Shown piece after piece: positions 15,524 to 23,333 of a stretch of 30,347 nt of DNA. Every line of letters begins with the position of its first letter. The first letter of the stretch is position 1. Below the pieces are notes generated by a model, which was given only the letters and a program-made list of their open reading frames with translations, was not told the DNA's origin and did not search any database. A program made the translations under genes and the position numbers. The stretch comes from Ruminococcaceae bacterium UBA5905 (GTDB taxonomy: Bacteria > Bacillota > Clostridia > Oscillospirales > Acutalibacteraceae), in contig DJEF01000028.1 of the NCBI GenBank assembly GCA_002431285.1, positions 32,883-63,229 on the forward strand, given 5' to 3'.

Positions 15524-15564
15524 CAATATTTCATATTGACGGTTGAGCATGAATCGCGTATAAT
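15524..15564 (+). promoter_or_regulatory. Promoter of the rhamnosidase gene with an overlapping dyad
   Basis: TTGACG (15536-15541), 17-bp spacer, TATAAT (15559-15564): the strongest match in the window. The dyad CAATAT / ATATTG (15524-15529, 15533-15538) overlaps the first bases of the -35 and is a plausible operator for a sugar-responsive regulator. Confidence 0.75.
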
Positions 15565-15570
15565 ATAGGC

Positions 15571-15859
15571 GATTACACGGATAAACAAAACAATTGGGGT
15601 ACGATCGTTCCAGAAACGGTATATTTCCCCGGTTTGTTTGTCTCATCGCGCGCAGCACGGCGGTGTTGCAGCGCTCTTCGACTGACCGTACGAAACAGTC
15701 TTTTCGCATCCGATCGGAGCTTTTCGGCAAACCGCGTGTTGTAGCGCCGCAGCGCCCGACCGGCGGAGAGCACCAAAGCCGCCCCAAGCGCCTAAAGCCG
15801 AAAAAAAGCGATCGTACCCCGATCGCTGCATCTAAACACAAATGCGGAGGATTTTGCCG
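15571..15859 (+). other. 290-nt structured leader of the rhamnosidase mRNA
   Basis: No gene is visible here. The RNA ends can pair over 12 bp (GGGGTACGATCG at 15596-15607 with CGATCGTACCCC at 15809-15820). The 3' partner can instead form a local 8-bp hairpin (15807-15814 with 15820-15827). Inside, 15630-15636 can pair with 15728-15734 and 15680-15684 with 15696-15700. Four CGATCG palindromes occur. On the opposite strand the local hairpin is followed by seven T (15801-15807), a canonical terminator shape. It could be a cis-regulatory RNA, a MITE-like insertion with 12-bp terminal inverted repeats, or a non-coding RNA; no known class was recognised. Confidence 0.55.
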
Positions 15860-17530
15860 ATGATGCCAACCACCCGTCCGGTTGCTGTGGACGAACGGAC
15901 CCGCACTTTTCTGCGCCCAGTACGCATTGTCACCACGGTGGGGCAGGTACGAAACGCCCCGGTGCTACTGACGGATACGCCGCTACAGATTCACGTGACC
16001 GAGCCGGAGACCGTAACGCTGGATAACCGGGATACCACCGAGAAAGCGGGCATCCTGCTGGATTTCGGACGGGAGCTGCAGGGGGGCGTGCGGCTGCTGT
16101 GCGCCGCCACGCCCGGCGCCCGCTATCCCGCCGTGCGGCTGCGGTTCGGCGAGTCCGCCAGCGAAGCGATGACCCCGCTGGGAACAAAAAATGCCGGCAA
16201 CGACCACGCCGTCCGAGATTTCGTCATTCCCGCGCCCGCCATGAGCGACCAGGAATGGGGGCAGACCGGGTTCCGATTTGTGTATATTGAACTGCAGGAA
16301 CCGGATGCAGAACTGCAATTATCCGGCGTGCTGGCGGTGAGCGTGCTGCGGGATATACCGCAAAAAGGCACGTTCCGCTGCAGCGACCCACGGCTCAACG
16401 ATATCTTCGACACCGCCGTTTACACCTGCCAGCTGTGTATGCAGCACCATCTGTGGGACGGCATCAAGCGGGACCGTCTTATCTGGATCGGGGATTCCCA
16501 CCCGGAGATGCTGACCATCCGCACGGCATTCGGCTATCAGAAGGTGCTGGAGGACAGCCTGGACGATGCGGTGGCGACCACCCCCCTGCCCCGCTGGATG
16601 AACGATATGCCCGCCTATTCTCTGTGGTGGCTGTGCATTCTGCGGGACTGGTATCATTACACCGGCGACGCCGCCTATCCCATCAAGCACCGGGACTATA
16701 TCCGGGGGCTGTCTCGGCAGATTGCCGAACGGGTGGATGAGAACGGTTTCCTCAAATTGGAGGGGTATTTTCTGGATTGGCCTTCCGCCGGGACGAAAGC
16801 CGCCGAGGACGGCGACCACGCGCTGGCAATTCTGGCGCTGGAATCCGCCCGGGAGCTGCTGGGCCTGTGGCAGGACAACGGCTACATCACATCGGTGGAC
16901 GAGGCGCTGACCCGGCTGCGGCAACACCCCATGGACGGTTGCGGCTATAAGCCCACGGTGGCGATGCTGTATCTGGCGGGGATGGCATCGGCGGAGGATA
17001 CCGCCCGCCAGCTGACCGCCGACGGCGTCAGAGACTTCTCCACCTTTATGAGCTTTTACCTGCTGACAGCGCTGGCGCGCACCACCGGAGTGCCGGCGGC
17101 ATTGGCGGCGCTGCGCTCCTACTACGGCGGGATGCTGGATGTGGGCGCCACCACCTTCTGGGAGGATTTCCACACCGAATGGATGGAGGGCTCCAGCCCC
17201 ATCGACCGGCTGCCCCGGGAGGGGGAGCGGGATATCCACGGGGATTTCGGCGGCTATTGCTACGAGCATTTCCGGCATAGCCTATGCCACGGCTGGGCCA
17301 GCGGACCGGTGCCATTTTTGATGGAAACGGTGCTGGGCATTCGCTTTGAAACCCCCGGCGGCAAGCGCATTCGACTGACCCCGGCGCTGGGCGATCTGGA
17401 CTGGGCAGAGGGCACCTATCCCTTGCCCGACGGCGGCGTGCTGAGCGTGCGCTGCCAGCGCACGGAAACCGGCGTGCGCACCACTTATACGGCACCATCG
17501 GACATCACCGTGTCCGTGGATGATACATAA
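15860..17530 (+). CDS. GH78-type alpha-L-rhamnosidase
   Basis: A 556-residue protein without signal peptide, so probably cytoplasmic, releasing L-rhamnose from imported oligosaccharides or glycosides. The N-terminal ~170 residues are beta-rich; the (alpha/alpha)6 barrel starts near residue 180 and carries the GH78 hallmark WDGIKRDRLIWIGDSHPE (~200-217), which holds the acidic substrate-binding residues; FWEDFHTEWMEG (~433) is a candidate for the catalytic glutamate region; HGWASGPVPFLMETVLGI leads into the C-terminal beta-sandwich. It is shorter than many GH78 enzymes. The start at 15860 is chosen because GGAGG is 9 nt upstream; an upstream in-frame ATG at 15842 overlaps that site. Isomerase follows 28 bp downstream. 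Confidence 0.85.
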   Translation: MMPTTRPVAVDERTRTFLRPVRIVTTVGQVRNAPVLLTDTPLQIHVTEPETVTLDNRDTTEKAGILLDFGRELQGGVRLLCAATPGARYPAVRLRFGESASEAMTPLGTKNAGNDHAVRDFVIPAPAMSDQEWGQTGFRFVYIELQEPDAELQLSGVLAVSVLRDIPQKGTFRCSDPRLNDIFDTAVYTCQLCMQHHLWDGIKRDRLIWIGDSHPEMLTIRTAFGYQKVLEDSLDDAVATTPLPRWMNDMPAYSLWWLCILRDWYHYTGDAAYPIKHRDYIRGLSRQIAERVDENGFLKLEGYFLDWPSAGTKAAEDGDHALAILALESARELLGLWQDNGYITSVDEALTRLRQHPMDGCGYKPTVAMLYLAGMASAEDTARQLTADGVRDFSTFMSFYLLTALARTTGVPAALAALRSYYGGMLDVGATTFWEDFHTEWMEGSSPIDRLPREGERDIHGDFGGYCYEHFRHSLCHGWASGPVPFLMETVLGIRFETPGGKRIRLTPALGDLDWAEGTYPLPDGGVLSVRCQRTETGVRTTYTAPSDITVSVDDT

Positions 17531-17558
17531 CACACATTGAATTTTGGAGGAACGAAAG

Positions 17559-18794
17559 ATGAGTCGTTTTGACGAAGCAAAACAGATGTATGCGGCCATC
17601 GGCGTGGACGCCGAACAGGCTCTGGAGACCCTGCAGAATGTGACCGTATCGGTGCACTGCTGGCAGGGGGACGACGTAATGGGCTTTGATAACCCCGGCG
17701 AGCTGTCCGGCGGTATCCAGACCACCGGCAACTATCCCGGCAAAGCCACCACCCCCGAGCAGCTGATGGCGGACATCGACGAGGCGTTCTCGCTGATGCC
17801 CGGCAAGAAAAAGCTGAATCTACACGCCTGCTACGCTCTGATGGACGACGGGTTTGTGGATCGGGACAAGATCGGCCCCAAGCAGTTTGAAAAGTGGGTC
17901 AAGTTCGCCAAAGATCGCCATATGGGTCTGGATTTCAACCCCACCTTCTTCTCCCACGCCATGGTGAAGGACAATCTCACCCTGTCCTCTCCCGATGAGA
18001 CGGTGCGCCATTTCTGGGTGGAGCACGGCAAACGCTGTGTGGAGATCGCCGAGTATTTCGCCAACGAGACCGGCGAGCCCTGCGTGCTGAACATCTGGAT
18101 CCCCGACGGCTATAAGGATATCCCCGCCGACCGGCTGGGACCCCGTGCCCGTTTCAAAAAGTCCCTGGACGAAATCCTGTCCATCCCCTATGACAAATCC
18201 AAGGTGTATGTGACCCTGGAATCCAAGGTGTTTGGCATCGGTATGGAGAGCTACACCGTGGGCTCGGCGGAGTTCTGCCTGAGCTATGTGAACCGCAACG
18301 GCATCACCCCGCTGATGGACAACGGCCACTATCACCCCACCGAGGTGGTATCGGATAAGATTTCGGCGCTGCTGCTGTTCAACGAGAAGATCGCCCTGCA
18401 CATCACCCGCCCCGTGCGCTGGGACAGCGACCACGTGGTGCTGTTCGACGACGAGACCAAGGAGATCGCCAAGGAGATCGTCGCTCACGACGCCCTCAAC
18501 CGGGTGTTCATCGCCACCGACTATTTCGATGCCTCCATCAACCGGATCTCCGCCTGGGTCACCGGCGTGCGCAGCGTGCATAAGGCGCTGCTCAACGCGC
18601 TGCTCCAGCCCCACGCAGCTATGAAGGCGATGCAGGAGGCCGCCGACGGCACCCAGCTGATGGTGGTGCAGGAGGAGCTGAAGACCATGCCCTTCGGCGA
18701 TGTATGGGCGGAGTATCTGCGCCGCTGCGGCGTGAAAGCCGACTACTACACCGAGGTCAAAAAGTATGAGGAAGACGTGCTGAGCAAGCGCTGA
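17559..18794 (+). CDS. rhaA: L-rhamnose isomerase
   Basis: A 411-residue metal-dependent isomerase that converts L-rhamnose to L-rhamnulose in the cytoplasm. The whole length matches RhaA: GDDVMGFDNP near the N-terminus, KLNLHACYALMDDG, DFNPTFFSHAMVKDNLTLSS, the metal-binding LESKVFGIGMESYTVGSAEF and MDNGHYHPTEVVSDKISALL. It starts at an ATG with GGAGG 8 nt upstream, and forms an operon with the rhamnosidase ending at a 20-bp hairpin. Rhamnulokinase and rhamnulose-1-phosphate aldolase, the next steps, are not in the window. Confidence 0.97.
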   Translation: MSRFDEAKQMYAAIGVDAEQALETLQNVTVSVHCWQGDDVMGFDNPGELSGGIQTTGNYPGKATTPEQLMADIDEAFSLMPGKKKLNLHACYALMDDGFVDRDKIGPKQFEKWVKFAKDRHMGLDFNPTFFSHAMVKDNLTLSSPDETVRHFWVEHGKRCVEIAEYFANETGEPCVLNIWIPDGYKDIPADRLGPRARFKKSLDEILSIPYDKSKVYVTLESKVFGIGMESYTVGSAEFCLSYVNRNGITPLMDNGHYHPTEVVSDKISALLLFNEKIALHITRPVRWDSDHVVLFDDETKEIAKEIVAHDALNRVFIATDYFDASINRISAWVTGVRSVHKALLNALLQPHAAMKAMQEAADGTQLMVVQEELKTMPFGDVWAEYLRRCGVKADYYTEVKKYEEDVLSKR

Positions 18795-18830
18795 AAGCCC
18801 ATGCGGCGAAACACCTGAATACAAAACCAC

Positions 18831-18873
18831 GAAACGCCCCGGCATCGGTCATGGACCGATGCCGGGGCGTTTC
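18831..18873 (+). terminator. Strong terminator of the rhamnose operon
   Basis: A perfect 20-bp inverted repeat (18831-18850, 18854-18873) with a 3-nt loop, ending in GTTTC. Very stable. Confidence 0.88.
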
Positions 18874-18902
18874 TTAGATAGTGGCCAAGATGAGGGTAAC
18901 GC

Positions 18903-18936
18903 AAAAAGGGAGCGATTGGTCAATCGCTCCCTTTTT
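18903..18936. terminator. Bidirectional terminator between rhaA and the LRR gene
   Basis: A perfect 16-bp inverted repeat (18903-18918, 18921-18936) with A5 at one edge and T5 at the other. It lies 5 bp past the stop of the convergent LRR gene and mainly serves that minus-strand transcript. Confidence 0.87.
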
Positions 18937-18940
18937 CCGG

Positions 18941-20122
18941 CTATTTTCCTTTTCTTTTTATCCGGAACACGACCACCGCCGCACCGGTGCCCAGCGCGAT
19001 AACCACCGGCACACCGTACAGCACCCAGCGGCCAGTCCGTGTATGCGGCTCATCGGGGGATACAGTGTCATCTGCGGACACGTCGCTGTCTTTGACCGCT
19101 ATCTCCGGTGCAGAATCCGTAACGGCATCCTTCAGTATATCGGACACTTGCTCCGGTGTATCGGACCCCGCCCCGGCATCAGTCTTGGAATCCGGCTGTG
19201 CGCCGGAATTCACTGCCGGCGTCTTGCTTACGCTGCCGTCGGTCAGACCGCAGCGGCTGCACCGACCGCCCGCGAATGTATGCGTGATCTCAACCGGAAT
19301 CCGCTTTTCCTGCGCATACGCCTGTATCGTCGACTGACAAGGGCAATGGATCGTGACAGCCGCACAGCCGTTGAATACCAGATTGCCTATGCTGGTCACG
19401 CTCTCCGGGATAGTGACCGTTTTCAGGTTTTCGCAATTCCGGAAAGCTCCGTCACCGATGCTGGTCACGCTGCTCGGAATCGTCAGCTCCGTGAGCCCCA
19501 GACATCCGTTGAAGGTGTCGCTCTCAATGCTTTTTACGCCATCGGGAATTGTAACGCTTTTCAGTGCGGTGCATCCGATAAATGCTTCTTCACCAATAGC
19601 TTTGACACTGCTGGGCACCGTAACGCTTTTCAGTGCGGTACACCCTCTAAACACAGCCGCTCCAATGTTTGTCACACCGTTGGGAATCGTTAATTCCGGC
19701 AGTGAACTACACCCTTGAAAAGCTCCGTCTCCTATACTCGTCACTCCACTGGGAATCACTATATCCACCAACGCACTACAACTTCCAAAAGCATAATCTC
19801 CGATGCTTGTTACGCTGTCCGGAATAACGACACTTGTCAACTTCAAAAAAGTCGCTAACAGTTGAACCTCCGTTATACCGTATTCTATAACAATCGTGGT
19901 CACAGAGTAGTCATGCGTCGTGTAGCGATAACTATTCTTTTGCTTATAATCGTAGTTCATCTTACCTTTTCCGCTAACGGTCAGCACGGTTCCGGTCTCG
20001 TCCAGAGTCCAGAGACAATAGTCGGCGGTGTCACCGGGGTCTTCCGCCGCTGCCGGAATCGCACCCGCCGCCAGCGCCGACAGCAGCATGGCTGCAATCA
20101 CTATTGCCAGAATTCGTTTCAT
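18941..20122 (-). CDS. Surface leucine-rich repeat (BspA-like, LRR_5) protein
   Basis: A 393-residue exported protein: signal peptide (residues 1-26, cleaved near IPAAA), an N-terminal domain, about seven ~23-residue LRR_5 repeats over residues 95-255 (pattern VTSIGDGAFxGCxxLxxLTIPxx), a CSRCG segment near 288-292, a Ser/Asp/Thr-rich spacer, and a C-terminal transmembrane helix (WVLYGVPVVIALGTGAAVVV) with a basic tail. It should project from the membrane through the wall; relatives bind host or bacterial surface ligands. Its ATG overlaps the stop of the DUF2971 gene as ATGA, and its GAGGAGG site lies within that gene, so translation is coupled. Two neighbouring repeats are nearly identical in DNA. 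Confidence 0.88.
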   Translation of the reverse strand: MKRILAIVIAAMLLSALAAGAIPAAAEDPGDTADYCLWTLDETGTVLTVSGKGKMNYDYKQKNSYRYTTHDYSVTTIVIEYGITEVQLLATFLKLTSVVIPDSVTSIGDYAFGSCSALVDIVIPSGVTSIGDGAFQGCSSLPELTIPNGVTNIGAAVFRGCTALKSVTVPSSVKAIGEEAFIGCTALKSVTIPDGVKSIESDTFNGCLGLTELTIPSSVTSIGDGAFRNCENLKTVTIPESVTSIGNLVFNGCAAVTIHCPCQSTIQAYAQEKRIPVEITHTFAGGRCSRCGLTDGSVSKTPAVNSGAQPDSKTDAGAGSDTPEQVSDILKDAVTDSAPEIAVKDSDVSADDTVSPDEPHTRTGRWVLYGVPVVIALGTGAAVVVFRIKRKGK

Positions 20123-21060
20123 TTGTTGATTTCCTCCTCATGCTCTATATTTTCACAGCCGGAACAAAGATCTATACAGATATCGCCTTTGTAGTCGCTA
20201 TCCTTTATCCGCGCAACACCTCCCAACCTATCCCAAATGCCGTTGTATCTCCCATTCTTTTGCAGCGTATGCCAATCCGGGCATTGGGGAGCAAGCTGTA
20301 TTCTCAAACCCGTCCGTATCCGCTCGCTCAGCTTCACCCACAGCGCCGGATGGATATCCTCTGTCATCGGCACCGACAATTTCAGCCCGTTGAGAGCTGT
20401 TGGCGTTATCGCCGCCAGAAACCGCGTCTCCTTTTCCTGAAACCAGACGATCTTCTTGCAGAAACACGGATAGCGCCCTTGATACAGTGCAAAATCCGAC
20501 CGAGAGATTTTGCCGTAGTTCGTCATTGTAGAATACTTGAGGTCACATTGGGAATCCCGTGCATATCCCGGTTCGCGATAGTACAGCACCTCTCGGATTT
20601 CCCGCACCATTTCCGAATCCGTCAACGGACGGCGCTCCGACACATCTGTCCCGCTCGCGAAATCATACCACGATACCTCGCAGGCGCAGCGCATCAGCTC
20701 CTGCAGCATCTTCCCCGTAAACCGCACACGCACTCCCTCGCGCCCCCGGTCGGCATACAGATACCACAGCATCAGATTTTCATTCACGCCGCTGCTCAGA
20801 CAAAAAGAGAAGATGCGCTCCTTTTCATTCCCGGCACTGATCTGCTCATGTCTGTCGTTCATTCGGATAAAGGGTGAAAGCCGCAGTTCTCCCTTCTTGA
20901 GAATAGACTCCAATGCCCGTAGCGAAGTATAATGATAAAAACTTCGGCCGGTAGAAGCATAGTTTTTTCGATTTTCAAAGTATCGCTCCAGTTCCGCACA
21001 ACTTACAAGCTGCGGAAAATCTGCCCAACGCGGTTCAGCTGTTCCCGCCACGTTTTCCAT
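20119..21060 (-). CDS. DUF2971 family protein
   Basis: A 313-residue cytoplasmic protein of unknown activity. Residues ~40-110 carry the DUF2971 signature: FYHYTSLRALESILKKGELR, SPFIRMNDRHE, FSFCLSSGVNENLMLWYLYA and GVRVRF. The HYTS...L..IL opening resembles the NAD-binding start of ADP-ribosyltransferase-like proteins, but this is only a resemblance. DUF2971 genes are often found in accessory and defence-related regions. The gene is the first of a two-gene unit with the LRR surface protein, and its promoter overlaps the divergent promoter of an XRE regulator. RBS AAGGAAAGGA precedes the ATG. Confidence 0.8.
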   Translation of the reverse strand: MENVAGTAEPRWADFPQLVSCAELERYFENRKNYASTGRSFYHYTSLRALESILKKGELRLSPFIRMNDRHEQISAGNEKERIFSFCLSSGVNENLMLWYLYADRGREGVRVRFTGKMLQELMRCACEVSWYDFASGTDVSERRPLTDSEMVREIREVLYYREPGYARDSQCDLKYSTMTNYGKISRSDFALYQGRYPCFCKKIVWFQEKETRFLAAITPTALNGLKLSVPMTEDIHPALWVKLSERIRTGLRIQLAPQCPDWHTLQKNGRYNGIWDRLGGVARIKDSDYKGDICIDLCSGCENIEHEEEINK

Positions 21061-21084
21061 TCCTTTCCTTAATTTTTCATTGTC

Positions 21085-21112
21085 ATTATATAACTATTTG
21101 TTCGTTTGTCCA
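21085..21112 (-). promoter_or_regulatory. Promoter of the DUF2971-LRR unit
   Basis: Minus-strand TGGACA (21107-21112), 16-bp spacer, TATAAT (21085-21090). Its -35 overlaps that of the divergent XRE promoter. Confidence 0.62.
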
Positions 21113-21133
21113 GTCTTATTTCTCCAGTACAAT
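21106..21133 (+). promoter_or_regulatory. Promoter of the XRE regulator gene
   Basis: TTGTCC (21106-21111), 16-bp spacer, TACAAT (21128-21133). The two divergent -35 boxes share 21107-21111, so both promoters cannot easily be occupied at once. Confidence 0.6.
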
Positions 21134-21167
21134 AGAGGAGCGATGAAGAAAAAAGGAGCGGATGACC

Positions 21168-21515
21168 ATGGCATTCCACGAGCAACTGCACCGGCTGATC
21201 GAAGAACGGGGACTGACCCAAAAACAAACGGCGCTGGAGCTGCACATCCCGGTTTCCACGCTGGGCGGCTATGTGCAGGGCACCAGCGAACCGGATTTCG
21301 CCACCCTCAAGCTGTTGTCCGCCTATTTCGGCGTCACGGCCGACTATCTGCTGGAATACCCTACCGGCTCCGCCGAAACGCCGGAGGAAACGGAGCTTTT
21401 ACGGGTATTCCGCTCCCTCACTCCTGAACAGCAGCGCATCTTTCTGGAGCAGGGCAAGATATTCTTGAAATACAATGCTGCCATCGGCAAGGCGGACAAG
21501 GGCCGCAAAGCCTGA
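21168..21515 (+). CDS. XRE family helix-turn-helix regulator
   Basis: A 115-residue Cro/CI-type regulator. The HTH covers residues ~5-60 (LIEERGLTQKQTALELHIPV, STLGGYVQGTSEPDFATLKLLSAYFGVTADYLL), followed by a short helix-forming C-terminal part that may dimerise. I prefer the ATG at 21168, 9 nt after AAAAGGAG, to the one at 21162, which would be only 3 nt away. It is divergent from the DUF2971-LRR genes and likely controls them and itself. No ligand domain is visible. Confidence 0.87.
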   Translation: MAFHEQLHRLIEERGLTQKQTALELHIPVSTLGGYVQGTSEPDFATLKLLSAYFGVTADYLLEYPTGSAETPEETELLRVFRSLTPEQQRIFLEQGKIFLKYNAAIGKADKGRKA

Positions 21516-21528
21516 TCTTGGCGCAGAA

Positions 21529-21567
21529 AAAGGCCGACCCGGGAGAATATCTCCCGGGTCGGCCTTT
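21529..21567 (+). terminator. Intrinsic terminator of the XRE gene
   Basis: Perfect 17-bp arms (21529-21545, 21551-21567), 5-nt loop, then CGGTTTTT. Fourteen bp past the stop. Confidence 0.88.
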
Positions 21568-21734
21568 CGGTTTTTCTATTCGACTTTGCGTCCATGGGCG
21601 AGAATGCCCCGCAGCGGTCAGCCGTACCTGCCTCTCCGGGGCGAATCACACCGCCGGACGGCCGCAAAGCACAGTCGGAATACATACGAAAAACGCGGTG
21701 GGGCGCTGTGTACGCTCCCCTATCGTCGCTGCGG

Positions 21735-22601
21735 TCAACGGGTGGCGCTGTCGGCGGTATATTCGACGGTGATACGCCCCATCCCGCCGGTCAACGCGAC
21801 CCGGGCCGCACCGTCGCCGATCACATCACCGCTCCGGACGGCTTTCCCGTCCACGGTGACATACCCCAGTCCCTTGTCGATGCGCAGCCGATAGTCCTCC
21901 CGACTGCCCGACAGGGCGATCTCGGCCGCACCCATCCCCACATCCAGGCTGCAATCGCCGCTGAGACGGGCGCGCAGCTCCGTTTTGCCGGCGCCCATCT
22001 GCATATCCAGATCGTGCAGCGCACCGCCCTCGATCACCAGCCGACCGGCGCCGCCCTCGATCTCCGCTTTTCCGGTGGCGGTGAGCGACCCGGCACGGAA
22101 CTGACCGGCGCCCAATTCCAGATCCAGCTCGGCGGCGGTCAGGGCTTCAACATCCACATCCCCGGCGCCGGCCTCCAGCTCCACCTTGTCCAGAGCGGCG
22201 TCGGCGGGAACCGTCAGGCGGATATAGCGATCCGACAGATTCGTGGGGAACCGCTCCGCGCCCTGCCGGATCACCCACACACCGGCCTCCTCGCTGACCG
22301 TCAGTTTTTTGAGATTCGTCTCCAGCCGGAACGTCTCGCCGGTGCAAATCTGCAACGTCGCGGCGCCAATCTCCAGCTCCAGCTCCCGCACCGTGCCGGA
22401 GGGGGTATAGCTATTGTTGTCGCCGATGGCGCTGTCGGAGACAGACGAGGTGCCGACCGGCGCATCACTGCGGGAATGCCATACCTCCAGCAGTTCGGTG
22501 GCAAACCGCAGCCCGCCGACAATGCCGCCGACAATGGCGATGCACAGGGCGATCGCCAGCGCAATGGCCGCATACTGGATACCCCGCTGCCAGGCTTTCA
22601 C
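21735..22601 (-). CDS. DUF4097-type membrane protein
   Basis: A 288-residue protein: one N-terminal transmembrane helix (residues ~9-32), a short Ser/Thr-rich linker, then ~210 residues of DUF4097 repeats (LELEIGAATLQI, KVELEAGAGDVDVEALTAAE, LDLELGAGQFRAG, AEIEGGAGRLVIEGG) that fold as a right-handed beta-helix-like stack. It overlaps the stop of the upstream LiaF-like gene as ATGA. DUF4097 proteins often accompany LiaF or PspC proteins in envelope-stress operons; the mechanism is unknown. A weak hairpin with a T run at 21686-21720 may end the transcript. Confidence 0.82.
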   Translation of the reverse strand: MKAWQRGIQYAAIALAIALCIAIVGGIVGGLRFATELLEVWHSRSDAPVGTSSVSDSAIGDNNSYTPSGTVRELELEIGAATLQICTGETFRLETNLKKLTVSEEAGVWVIRQGAERFPTNLSDRYIRLTVPADAALDKVELEAGAGDVDVEALTAAELDLELGAGQFRAGSLTATGKAEIEGGAGRLVIEGGALHDLDMQMGAGKTELRARLSGDCSLDVGMGAAEIALSGSREDYRLRIDKGLGYVTVDGKAVRSGDVIGDGAARVALTGGMGRITVEYTADSATR

Positions 22602-23281
22602 TGGATGTCCACCCCCCCGAACAGGCAGGTGCCGTTCACATAGACCGTGGGAACACCAGGGATGGTGGTCCGGTGCGTCTTATCGGAGATGCCGCCGAAT
22701 AGTGAGTCGGAGTGGATTTGCACATTGACCGACGGGGGCAGCAAAATGTCGATACCGCCGAAGGTGGCGCTGGCGCGGATCACGCAATCCTTCTGGATGA
22801 GCGCCCCCCGCAGATCGCATTTGACCCCGCCGAACACGGCGGTCAGCTGTGCGCCCTCAAACACCTCGCCGTCGCACCGCAGCTCGGAACCGGAAAAGGC
22901 GGCATAAGCGGTACGCACACCGGTGCCGTCCGGCGCGGGGCCGGCGGGGATCGGCTCCAGTCGACGGTTCCACAGGCTGCCGCAAATCAGCCGTATGCCG
23001 ATCAGCACGATCACGATCGGCACAGCCAGCTTCCACAGCAGGTCAAAGCTCAGCACATCCTGACAGCACAGCAGCAGGAACACGCCCAGCAGCAGCCCGA
23101 TGAGGTTGCCCATCTTTTCCCGCTCCGTAAACAGCCCGACGAGACAGGGGACGATCAGGAACAGCGTCCACCAGCCGTCAAAGAACAGGGTGAATTCGAT
23201 GAGGTTCAGCGCCTTCAAGCCATACAGCACACCGATGGTCACCAGCGCCACGCCCCATAATATTTTGGTACTCCGTTTCAT
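22598..23281 (-). CDS. LiaF-like envelope stress protein
   Basis: A 227-residue membrane protein: four predicted helices in residues 8-100 and a cytoplasmic C-terminal DUF2154/LiaF-type domain (AFSGSELRCDGEVFEGAQLTAVFGGVKCDLRGA, then ATFGGIDILLPPSVNV, LFGGVDIQ). In LiaFSR systems LiaF inhibits the sensor kinase LiaS until cell-wall antibiotics act. No kinase or response regulator is in this window, so the partner would be elsewhere. It is the first gene of an operon with the DUF4097 protein; GGAGGTGTGACC precedes the start. Confidence 0.8.
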   Translation of the reverse strand: MKRSTKILWGVALVTIGVLYGLKALNLIEFTLFFDGWWTLFLIVPCLVGLFTEREKMGNLIGLLLGVFLLLCCQDVLSFDLLWKLAVPIVIVLIGIRLICGSLWNRRLEPIPAGPAPDGTGVRTAYAAFSGSELRCDGEVFEGAQLTAVFGGVKCDLRGALIQKDCVIRASATFGGIDILLPPSVNVQIHSDSLFGGISDKTHRTTIPGVPTVYVNGTCLFGGVDIQ

Positions 23282-23333
23282 AGTCGGTCACACCTCCAAA
23301 GATTCCGGCAACATCTCCGCCGGTTACACGAGC

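Noticed and set aside
15350..15841. 163-codon minus-strand frame across the rhamnosidase leader
   Set aside because: Crosses the mutarotase terminator and the strong rhamnosidase promoter; no ribosome binding site and no protein-like pattern.
15571..15859. Leader considered as T-box, SRP RNA, tmRNA or RNase P RNA
   Set aside because: The conserved core sequences of these RNAs (such as the T-box sequence or the SRP and RNase P signature blocks) are not present.
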